From positions 1-5,552 of the forward strand of contig RFNL01000442.1 in assembly GCA_009927195.1 (NCBI GenBank): a stretch of DNA of 5,552 nt, written 5' to 3'. This DNA is from Betaproteobacteria bacterium. Lineage in GTDB: Bacteria; Pseudomonadota; Gammaproteobacteria; Burkholderiales; Burkholderiaceae_C. Numbering within the stretch: position 1 is the stretch's first letter; each line of letters begins with the position of its first letter. This document shows, one piece after another, positions 1 through 5,552 of this stretch. The notes under the pieces were generated by a model. That model worked only from the letters and a program-made list of their open reading frames with translations. It was not told the DNA's origin and made no database searches. A program made the translations under genes and the position numbers.

Positions 1-1
1 A

Positions 2-1987
2 ACCCTTTACAACCCGGCTGCCATCGCCCAAGTGGGGGCCATGAACGAGGGCCCAGCGCAAGCGGCATTGCTGGACATGGCCGATGCCTTCAAACGCAAT
101 GACCGCAAGCGACTGAGCAATTTGCTGCCGCAAGTGCGCGGACACATGCTGGAACCCTGGGCTGCTTATTGGGAGTTGCGCGCCCGCTTGGACGATGCCT
201 CCAGCAACGAGGTGCGCCAGTTTCTCAACCGCTACGCAGGCACTTACCAAGAAGACCGCCTGCGCAACGATTGGTTGATGCTGCTGGGCAGCCGACGCGA
301 CTGGGCCACCTTTGATGCCGAACATCCCCACTACCGCATGCGCGACGACCGTGAATTGCGTTGCTACGAGTTGGTGCTCAAACACCAACAAAACCCAGCA
401 GGGTTTGGCCCGGATCAGGTGAGAGAAGTTTTGTTGTTGTGGCGCTCGATGCAACAAGCGGACGACGGCTGCACGCTGGCGGCAGAGCGCTTGCTAGCAG
501 ATCGAAAAATCAAACCGGTGGAAGTCTGGCGCAAGGCTCGATTGGCGGTGGAGAGCAACCGCCCGTTGACCGCGCGCAATGCCGTCCAACTGGTAACCCC
601 CAAGCTGCTCAATGCCTTGAAGGACTTGCAAGCCCAACCGGGCAAATTTTTAAGCCAGCACAATGCGCATCCGCGCAACGCGGTGCAAGAGCTGGTGGTG
701 CTGGCTTTGGTGAAACTGGCCAGCAGCGACCCTGATGAGGCCTACAAGCAAATGCAGCGCACTTGGTCCATTCACCTCACCACCGAAGAGCGCCACTGGG
801 TGTGGGGTGCCATTGGCCGGCAATTGGCGATGCGCCTGGATGACGCTGCCCTGAAAGCCTTTGAACAGGCCCGCAGCGACCATGACCTGACCGATGACAT
901 GCTGGCATGGAAAGTACGCGCCGCACTGCGCGTGGGCAACACCCCTGCTTGGAAAGCGGTGGAGTCGGCCATCATGGCCATGGACATGCCGCAACGCCAA
1001 GAGCCGGTCTGGGTGTACTGGCTGGGCCGTGCCCTGCAAGCGCGGGGCCACAAAGACCAGGCCCACACCTTGTGGGAGGGCATGGCCAGTGCCAAAGGTT
1101 TTTACGAGCAATTGGCCCTGGAGGAGTTGGGCCGACCTGTTCAGTTGCCCGCCCGGCCGGCCTTGCCCACACCCGATGAGATGGCCCAAGCACGGGCCAA
1201 TCCATCGCTGCAACGCGCCGTCAAGGCCATCGCCATGGGCTTGCGCTCTGAAGGCGTTCGGGAGTGGAATTACGCCACCAACTTGGTCAATGCCCAAGGG
1301 CAAGCGGGGCGCATGAACGACCGCGAATTGCTGGCCGCCGCGCACTGGGCCTGCGAACTGGAAATCTGGGACCGCTGCATCAACACCAGCGATCGCACGT
1401 CCATGGCGCAGTTTGACCCGGTGCTGCGCTACCCCATGCCGTTTCAAACCGCCGTGGTGCAGCGGGCCAACGAGATCAACTTAGATCCCGCTTTTGTGTA
1501 TGGTTTGATTCGCCAAGAAAGCCGCTTCATCATGGACGCTCGCTCGCATGTCGGGGCTTCCGGCCTGATGCAAGTGATGCCTGCCACCGCCCGCTGGACC
1601 GCCAAGAAAATCGGCTTGAAAACCTTCACGGTGGAGCAACTGAACCAGCGCGACACCAACATCGCCATTGGCACCGCCTACTTGAAACTGGTGCTGGAGA
1701 GCATGGACAACTCCATGGCCATGGCCGCTGCCGCCTACAACGCAGGCCCAAGCCGCCCCAGGCGATGGCGTGCCCCTGACCAAGGCCGAGGGCCGGTGCT
1801 GGAAAGCGCCATCTGGGCTGAGAACATTCCCTTCAACGAAACCCGCGACTACGTCAAAAAGGTGTTGGCCAACACTACTATCTACGCCGCCTTGATCACA
1901 GGCCAACCCCAATCGCTCAAAGCCCGTCTGGGCAAAGTCGGGCCGCGCGAGGCCTCGGCCCCGCCCGAAGACGCAGACCTGCCTTGA
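2..1987 (+). CDS. slt: Soluble lytic murein transglycosylase, Slt70 type (5' partial)
   Basis: A periplasmic enzyme that cleaves the MurNAc-GlcNAc bond of peptidoglycan and leaves 1,6-anhydro-MurNAc ends. The frame is open to the left edge. The candidate starts at 32 (GTG) and 41 (ATG) lack a signal peptide, which this family needs, so the true start is probably upstream. Counting from the GTG at 32, residues 1 to about 450 form the alpha-helical superhelix (U and L domains) and about 480-600 the SLT catalytic domain. The catalytic Glu is residue 496 in RQESRF. It is followed by GASGLMQVMPATA (508-520) and the YNAG motif (569-572), then NETRDYVKKVL, typical of Slt70-type enzymes. The visible length (about 660 residues with the upstream codons) matches E. 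coli Slt (about 645). It ends in TGA six bases from the stop of the convergent ABC gene. The family is clear; the exact start is not visible. Confidence 0.95.
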   Translation, partial: TLYNPAAIAQVGAMNEGPAQAALLDMADAFKRNDRKRLSNLLPQVRGHMLEPWAAYWELRARLDDASSNEVRQFLNRYAGTYQEDRLRNDWLMLLGSRRDWATFDAEHPHYRMRDDRELRCYELVLKHQQNPAGFGPDQVREVLLLWRSMQQADDGCTLAAERLLADRKIKPVEVWRKARLAVESNRPLTARNAVQLVTPKLLNALKDLQAQPGKFLSQHNAHPRNAVQELVVLALVKLASSDPDEAYKQMQRTWSIHLTTEERHWVWGAIGRQLAMRLDDAALKAFEQARSDHDLTDDMLAWKVRAALRVGNTPAWKAVESAIMAMDMPQRQEPVWVYWLGRALQARGHKDQAHTLWEGMASAKGFYEQLALEELGRPVQLPARPALPTPDEMAQARANPSLQRAVKAIAMGLRSEGVREWNYATNLVNAQGQAGRMNDRELLAAAHWACELEIWDRCINTSDRTSMAQFDPVLRYPMPFQTAVVQRANEINLDPAFVYGLIRQESRFIMDARSHVGASGLMQVMPATARWTAKKIGLKTFTVEQLNQRDTNIAIGTAYLKLVLESMDNSMAMAAAAYNAGPSRPRRWRAPDQGRGPVLESAIWAENIPFNETRDYVKKVLANTTIYAALITGQPQSLKARLGKVGPREASAPPEDADLP

Positions 1988-1993
1988 GCGCTT

Positions 1994-3811
1994 TTATTCG
2001 GCAGCAGTGCTTTGTTGCATGGCCCACATCTGGGCGTAGTGGCCTTGCAGGTTCAGCAATTGGGCATGGGTGCCTCGCTCGAGCACCTGGCCCGCACTGA
2101 GCACCAAAATTTCATGCGCTTCCACCACCGTCGACAAGCGGTGCGCGATGACCAAAGTGGTTTTGTTGTGGGCCACGCTTTGCAATTCGGCCTGGATGGC
2201 GCGTTCGTTGGCGCTGTCCAAGGCCGAAGTGGCTTCATCAAAAATCAAAATCGGTGGGTCTTTGAGCAGGGTGCGGGCAATCGCCACCCGCTGCTTTTCG
2301 CCCCCAGAGAGCTTTAAGCCGCGCTCCCCCACCATGGTTTGGTAGCCCTTGGGCGTGGACGCAATGAAATCATGGATGCGCGCTTGTTGTGCCGCCGCCT
2401 CTATCTCGGTCTGCGTGGCACCCGGCCTGCCATAGGCGATGTTGTAGGCCACGGTATCGTTGAACAACACGGTGTCTTGCGGAACGATGCCGATGGCGCG
2501 GCGCAGGCTGGACTGGGTGATATGGCGAATGTCTTGCCCGTCGATGGTGATGCGTCCATTGGTCGCAACACCAGCAGGTACATCGTAGAAGCGATACATC
2601 AAGCGCGCCAGGGTGGACTTGCCTGCCCCGGAAGAACCCACCACGGCCACTGTTTTACCAGCCGGAATTTCTAAACTCAGGCCTTGCAAAATCGGGCGAT
2701 CGGCTTCGTAAGCGAAATGCACGTTTTCAAAACGCACGGTGGGCGAAGCCGAACACACCAAGTCTGGTGCGCCAGAAATATCGTCGATTTCGCGTTCCTT
2801 CTCGAGCAAGTGAAACATGCGATCGAGGTCGGTCAGGCTTTGTTTGATTTCCCGGTAAATCACCCCCAAAAAATTCAATGGGATGTAGAGCTGGATCATG
2901 AAAGCGTTGACCATCACCAAGTCGCCCAAAGTCATGCGCCCCTCGACCACTCCTTGGGTGGCACGCCACAGCATGGCGATCAAAGCCATGGCAATGATCA
3001 GTTGCTGACCGGTGTTGAGCAAGCTCAAGCTGGTTTGGGCTTTCAGGCGCGCCCGTCGCAATTGGTCCAAACTGCGGTCGTAACGCTGGGCCTCAAAGCC
3101 CTCGTTATTGAAATACTTGACCGTCTCGTAATTGAGCAGCGAATCCACGGCTTTGGTGTGGGCTGCCGAATCAAACTCATTGGCCTGGCGCCGAAACTGG
3201 GTGCGCCATTCGGTCACATACACCGTGAAAAAAATGTAGATCGCCAAAGCCGCCAAGGTGATGAGGGCAAACCACATATCAAATGTCCAGCCCAAAATGG
3301 ACAACACCAAGACCACTTCGATCAAGGTCGGAACGATGCTGTACAAAGCGTAAGAAATCAAGGATTCGATGCCTCGCACACCACGCTCGATGTCACGGGT
3401 CATGCCACCGGTCTGTCGCTCCAGGTGAAAGCGCAGGCTCAGGCTGTGCAGGTGTTGAAAGGTTTCCAAAGCGATTTGGCGCGCCGCACCCTGGGTCGCC
3501 TTGGCAAACACCAGTTCGCGCAATTCGGTGAAAGCCGACACCGACAAGCGCAACACGCCGTAAACCAGCAACAAAGCCACCGGCACCACCAACAGGGGCT
3601 GGGATGGGGTGGGTGTCATGGCATCGATCAGGTGTTTGAGCAACAGTGGCACGCCCACATTGGCCAATTTGGCCGTCACCATGAAAACCAAGGCAGCCAA
3701 GACTCGCCACTTGTAGTGCCATAAATAGGGCAGCAACCGTTGCAAAGTGGTCCAGTCACCGCGAGGGGCTTGGGGATCGTGGGGGAGATCAGGGGTGGCG
3801 GGATGGCGCAT
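1994..3811 (-). CDS. Atm1-type ABC half-transporter (fused permease and ATPase)
   Basis: An inner-membrane ABC exporter of 605 residues that should work as a homodimer. The membrane domain (about 25-330) has six likely helices near 36-60, 72-94, 150-172, 176-198, 264-286 and 295-317. The ATPase domain (about 358-600) is intact: Walker A GSSGAGKST (392-400), Q-loop Gln445, signature LSGGE (501-505), Walker B ILIFDE with Glu526, and switch His557. Atm1-family hallmarks are HLERQTGG (129-136), NYETVKYFNNE (227-237) and NIAYGRP (457-463). Tyr192, Arg203, Arg207, Asn266 and Gln269 match, at a constant offset of three, the glutathione-contacting residues I recall from Novosphingobium Atm1. This suggests export of glutathione-linked sulfur species or metal-glutathione conjugates; the substrate is inferred. 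No clear Shine-Dalgarno precedes the ATG, and out-of-frame ATGs lie just upstream. A lipid exporter such as MsbA is less likely. Confidence 0.93.
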   Translation of the reverse strand: MRHPATPDLPHDPQAPRGDWTTLQRLLPYLWHYKWRVLAALVFMVTAKLANVGVPLLLKHLIDAMTPTPSQPLLVVPVALLLVYGVLRLSVSAFTELRELVFAKATQGAARQIALETFQHLHSLSLRFHLERQTGGMTRDIERGVRGIESLISYALYSIVPTLIEVVLVLSILGWTFDMWFALITLAALAIYIFFTVYVTEWRTQFRRQANEFDSAAHTKAVDSLLNYETVKYFNNEGFEAQRYDRSLDQLRRARLKAQTSLSLLNTGQQLIIAMALIAMLWRATQGVVEGRMTLGDLVMVNAFMIQLYIPLNFLGVIYREIKQSLTDLDRMFHLLEKEREIDDISGAPDLVCSASPTVRFENVHFAYEADRPILQGLSLEIPAGKTVAVVGSSGAGKSTLARLMYRFYDVPAGVATNGRITIDGQDIRHITQSSLRRAIGIVPQDTVLFNDTVAYNIAYGRPGATQTEIEAAAQQARIHDFIASTPKGYQTMVGERGLKLSGGEKQRVAIARTLLKDPPILIFDEATSALDSANERAIQAELQSVAHNKTTLVIAHRLSTVVEAHEILVLSAGQVLERGTHAQLLNLQGHYAQMWAMQQSTAAE

Positions 3812-3959
3812 GCATGACCATGTTGTTTTTACCCATTGTGCCCATGTCCGATATCATGCTCACAAAGTCCGTCGCTTTGCCCGCCCATGCGGGGCGGGTG
3901 ATCAAGGCCTTTATGAAACGCTGAAGGCCCAGGCCCCGTAACTGCCTCGCGGCGACACA
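3812..3959. other. Intergenic region between crotonase and Atm1-type genes
   Basis: This 148-base gap separates two minus-strand genes and would be the leader of the transporter mRNA if that gene has its own promoter. It holds a 7-bp all-GC hairpin (3880-3898) and a weaker inverted repeat, GGCCTT at 3906-3911 with AAGGCC at 3924-3929. I found no convincing sigma-70 promoter on the minus strand: the best pairing is TTGTGA with CACAAT, at a poor 19-base spacing. No known riboswitch class or RNA gene was recognised. Whether the transporter is read through from the lipid operon cannot be decided from sequence. Confidence 0.6.
3880..3898 (-). other. GC-rich hairpin, possible terminator or mRNA structure
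   Basis: CCCGCCC at 3880-3886 pairs perfectly with GGGCGGG at 3892-3898 around a 5-base loop. Two wobble pairs and one more pair can extend the stem to 3877-3901. It sits about 60 bases after the crotonase stop and about 70 before the transporter start. No T-tract follows on either strand, so it is not a canonical Rho-independent terminator. It could stabilise the 3' end of the upstream mRNA or act as a leader structure. Confidence 0.45.
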
Positions 3960-4724
3960 TCAGAGCTTGGAAAAGTCGGGTTGGCGCTTTTCCATAAAGG
4001 CACCAAAGGCCTCTTGGGCCGCAGGCTCGGCGAGCATGCGCCGAAACACCTCGCCTTCCTCCTGCATGCGCGCCAACACCCCCGCCGTGTGGGCGCTTTT
4101 GAGCATGCGCTTGGTTTCGATCAGGCTTTTCAAGGGCTTGGCCGCCAGTTTGCGCGCTTGTTGCTGGGTAAAGGCGTTGACCTCTGTGGGTGGCAACACG
4201 CGATTGACCAATCCAACCTCCAGCGCCGCCTCGGCCATGAAGGGCTCACCCATCAACAGCGCTTCGCAAGCACGCTGATGCCCCATCAAACGCGGTACCA
4301 ACAGGCTTGATGCCGCTTCAGGACACAAACCCAAATTCACAAAAGGCATGGAAAACGCCGCGTTATCGCCGGCATAAACCAGGTCGCAATGCAACAACAA
4401 GGTGGTGCCCACGCCCACTGCGGGCCCGCACACCGCCGCGATCACTGGCTTGGGGAAGGTGGCAATGCCTTGGAGAAAATGAAAAACTGGCGCGTCGGTC
4501 CCTGTGGGTGGTTGATGCAAAAAATCCGCCAAGTCGTTGCCGGCGCTGAACACGGTCTCATGGCCTTGAATGACCACCACACGCTGCGCGGGGTCTTGGG
4601 CCGCTTGCGCCAAACCCATTGCCAAGCTGGCATACATGGCGGCGGTGAGCGAATTTTTTTTCTCCACCCGGTTGATGGTCAGTGTGGTGATGCCCGCATC
4701 GCTGTGGGTCAATAGGTCACTCAT
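3960..4724 (-). CDS. Enoyl-CoA hydratase/isomerase family protein (crotonase fold)
   Basis: A cytoplasmic acyl-CoA enzyme of 254 residues, the usual crotonase length. The oxyanion-hole segments are FSAGNDL (59-65) and CGPAVGVG (99-106); the C-terminal helical part (about 200-254) is complete. Hydratases use two glutamates. Here the first position is Phe128 (SMPFVNLGL), and only the second is kept, Glu136 in CPEAASS. That pattern resembles delta3-delta2-enoyl-CoA isomerases of the ECI2 type, so double-bond isomerisation of unsaturated acyl-CoA is at least as likely as hydration; this is inference. The start is well supported: AAGGA lies six bases before the ATG. The ATG follows the DUF2147 stop codon by two bases, so translation is probably coupled. 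An A8 run covers codons 22-24. It belongs to the minus-strand operon with an acyl-CoA dehydrogenase. Confidence 0.93.
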   Translation of the reverse strand: MSDLLTHSDAGITTLTINRVEKKNSLTAAMYASLAMGLAQAAQDPAQRVVVIQGHETVFSAGNDLADFLHQPPTGTDAPVFHFLQGIATFPKPVIAAVCGPAVGVGTTLLLHCDLVYAGDNAAFSMPFVNLGLCPEAASSLLVPRLMGHQRACEALLMGEPFMAEAALEVGLVNRVLPPTEVNAFTQQQARKLAAKPLKSLIETKRMLKSAHTAGVLARMQEEGEVFRRMLAEPAAQEAFGAFMEKRQPDFSKL

Positions 4725-4726
4725 GC

Positions 4727-5206
4727 TCAGTCCTTTTTAGTGTCTGTGGTTTCGCTGTCAGCGCGCAGCCAAATTTGGGTGCGGTAAAACGGGCCGATAT
4801 AGCCGCGCACCTGCATTTTTTGCCCCCCCTCTATGGGGGTGAGTCGCACGGTGTATTCCTTGCCTTCATTGGGGTCCAGTATCTTGCCGCCGCCTGCCCA
4901 CACCGCTTGGGCACCTTCTTTTTTGACCCCACGGATGATCTCCATGCCCACGATGGCTTGGTCTTTGCGGTCGTCTTTGCAATCGTCGCAGACCCGTTTG
5001 GCCTTGGGGTCTGGCTTCAAGGCGCGGCCGACGCGTCCCACGATCATGCCGTTGACCTCGGTGATGATGACCTCGCCTTTTGGCTCGTTGGTGCGGTCGT
5101 CAATGGTGTGCCACACACCCACAGGGGTCAGCTGGGCCATGGCGGGCAAGGCCGCCAAGCAAGCGAGCCCAAGGCTGACGGTCTGCACAAAAAACTTGCG
5201 GTTCAT
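4727..5206 (-). CDS. Secreted DUF2147 family protein
   Basis: A small exported protein of the DUF2147 family, whose biochemical function is not established. The ATG at 5206 is preferred (159 residues) because AAAGGAG lies five bases upstream. A GTG at 5212 would overlap that ribosome binding site. Residues 1-24 are a signal peptide (basic MNRK, hydrophobic core, AMA before Gln25). The mature part opens with VGVWHTIDD (29-37), carries a CDDC pair (Cys73 and Cys76) followed by charged residues, then GKILDPNEGKEY (107-118), and ends in a beta-rich stretch, VRGYIGPFYRTQIW (133-146), as seen in the family. The tail is hydrophilic. The pair could form a disulfide or bind metal in the periplasm; this is inference. 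It follows the acyl-CoA dehydrogenase by 22 bases and runs into the crotonase gene two bases later. Confidence 0.92.
   Translation of the reverse strand: MNRKFFVQTVSLGLACLAALPAMAQLTPVGVWHTIDDRTNEPKGEVIITEVNGMIVGRVGRALKPDPKAKRVCDDCKDDRKDQAIVGMEIIRGVKKEGAQAVWAGGGKILDPNEGKEYTVRLTPIEGGQKMQVRGYIGPFYRTQIWLRADSETTDTKKD
4731..4735 (-). promoter_or_regulatory. Ribosome binding site of the crotonase gene
   Basis: AAGGA on the minus strand with a 6-base spacer to the ATG at 4724. It lies wholly within the final Lys-Asp codons of the DUF2147 gene. A ribosome terminating there would cover the site, which fits translational coupling. Confidence 0.8.
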
Positions 5207-5211
5207 GGGCA

Positions 5212-5218
5212 CTCCTTT
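5212..5218 (-). promoter_or_regulatory. Ribosome binding site that sets the DUF2147 start
   Basis: AAAGGAG on the minus strand with a 5-base spacer to the ATG at 5206. The in-frame GTG at 5210-5212 shares its first base with this motif and has no other upstream site, so the shorter protein is the likely product. Confidence 0.8.
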
Positions 5219-5228
5219 GCACCTGGGT

Positions 5229-5552
5229 TCACGCCAAGGCCGCTTCGGTGTCCATCAGCACATCCACACCCGATCGGGCGGTTTGCATCAGGCTGGTGGT
5301 TTCGGGCAAAAGCTTGGCGAAATAAAAACGCGCTGTCTGCACTTTGGCCAGATAGAAAGGGTCGCGGTTACCCGAGGCAATTTGGCGCAGCGCCAACTGC
5401 GCCATGCGGGCCCAAAAATAAGCCAGCACCAAATGACCCGCCACCCGCATGTAGTCGACCGCCGCACCGCCCACCTCGTCGGCATTGGACAAGGCTTTCA
5501 TGCCGATCTCTTGGGTGAAAGTGCTCACTTGCTGACCCAGCTTGGCCAAGGG
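5229..5552 (-). CDS. Acyl-CoA dehydrogenase, long form, C-terminal end (5' partial)
   Basis: Only the last 107 residues lie in the window; the frame stays open to the right edge. The segment matches the extra helical C-terminal domain (Acyl-CoA_dh_C type) found on long acyl-CoA dehydrogenases of about 600 residues, the group that includes 3-methylmercaptopropionyl-CoA dehydrogenase (DmdC). Recognisable pieces are a helical stretch around YMRVAGHLVLAYFWARMAQ, then DPFYLAKVQTARFYFAKLLPE. The enzyme would be a cytoplasmic FAD-dependent oxidase of acyl-CoA to 2-enoyl-CoA. Its FAD site and catalytic base are outside the window, so substrate and activity cannot be judged; the DmdC label is a family name, not evidence of DMSP metabolism. 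It is the most upstream gene seen of the minus-strand operon, 22 bases before the DUF2147 start. Confidence 0.85.
   Translation of the reverse strand, partial: PLAKLGQQVSTFTQEIGMKALSNADEVGGAAVDYMRVAGHLVLAYFWARMAQLALRQIASGNRDPFYLAKVQTARFYFAKLLPETTSLMQTARSGVDVLMDTEAALA

Noticed and set aside
32..43. GTG at 32 or ATG at 41 as the slt start
   Set aside because: Either start would give a protein with no signal peptide, and the frame continues open to the left edge.
650..1447. 265-residue open frame on the minus strand within slt
   Set aside because: No domain, low-complexity composition, and fully overlapped by a well-supported gene; a codon-bias shadow.
1940..1961. GGGCCG/CGGCCC inverted repeat near the end of slt as a terminator
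   Set aside because: The loop is 10 bases and the nearest T-run is about 30 bases downstream, so it lacks the form of a Rho-independent terminator.
1978..2003. CTGCC/GGCAG inverted repeat spanning the convergent stops
   Set aside because: A five-base stem with a loop of about 16 bases is too weak to call.
2684..3724. 346-residue open frame on the plus strand, antisense to the Atm1-type gene
   Set aside because: Its translation is rich in Gln and His with no recognisable domain, while the opposite strand encodes a complete, motif-perfect ABC protein. Long antisense frames are expected in GC-biased codons.
3835..3865. Minus-strand promoter TTGTGA ... CACAAT ahead of the transporter
   Set aside because: The spacing is 19 bases and both boxes are imperfect; it is not distinguishable from chance.
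5207..5212. GTG at 5212 as start of the DUF2147 protein
   Set aside because: It overlaps the AAAGGAG ribosome binding site that is ideally spaced for the ATG at 5206.
4775..5518. 247-residue open frame on the plus strand across DUF2147 and the dehydrogenase end
   Set aside because: Spans two real genes on the other strand and ends in a Pro/Arg-rich nonsense stretch; no family resemblance.

Overview
The window looks like chromosomal DNA from a betaproteobacterium of the order Burkholderiales, most likely the family Comamonadaceae. This is inferred from the high GC content, dense gene packing and the character of all five proteins, not from a marker gene. I see no RNA gene, CRISPR array, insertion sequence, prophage or plasmid signature. 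About 97% of the sequence is coding, and it reads as ordinary core genome, not an accessory island.

Layout: (1) Bases 2-1987 on the plus strand carry most of a periplasmic soluble lytic transglycosylase of the Slt70 type; its start and signal peptide lie off the left edge. (2) Bases 1994-3811 on the minus strand encode a complete Atm1-type ABC half-transporter that retains the positions known to bind glutathione in its family. It converges on slt with six bases between the stop codons. (3) Bases 3812-3959 are the only sizeable intergenic gap. It contains a strong GC hairpin without a T-tract, and a tiny out-of-frame ORF overlaps the transporter start. (4) Bases 3960-5552 on the minus strand form a tight run, in transcription order: the C-terminal end of a long-form acyl-CoA dehydrogenase, a secreted DUF2147 protein, and a crotonase-fold enoyl-CoA hydratase/isomerase. 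Gaps are 22 and 2 bases.

How the genes work together: the acyl-CoA dehydrogenase and the crotonase would perform or assist successive steps of acyl-CoA (beta-oxidation-type) breakdown in the cytoplasm. The exported DUF2147 protein between them has no known catalytic role and is the odd partner. The ABC transporter probably exports a glutathione-linked sulfur species or glutathione-metal complex, and the transglycosylase remodels peptidoglycan. Neither is evidently tied to the lipid operon.

I found no convincing undescribed system. The points most worth a second look are the exported DUF2147 protein inside an acyl-CoA operon, the isomerase-like active site of the crotonase, an A8 tract early in that gene, and the leader of the Atm1-type gene.
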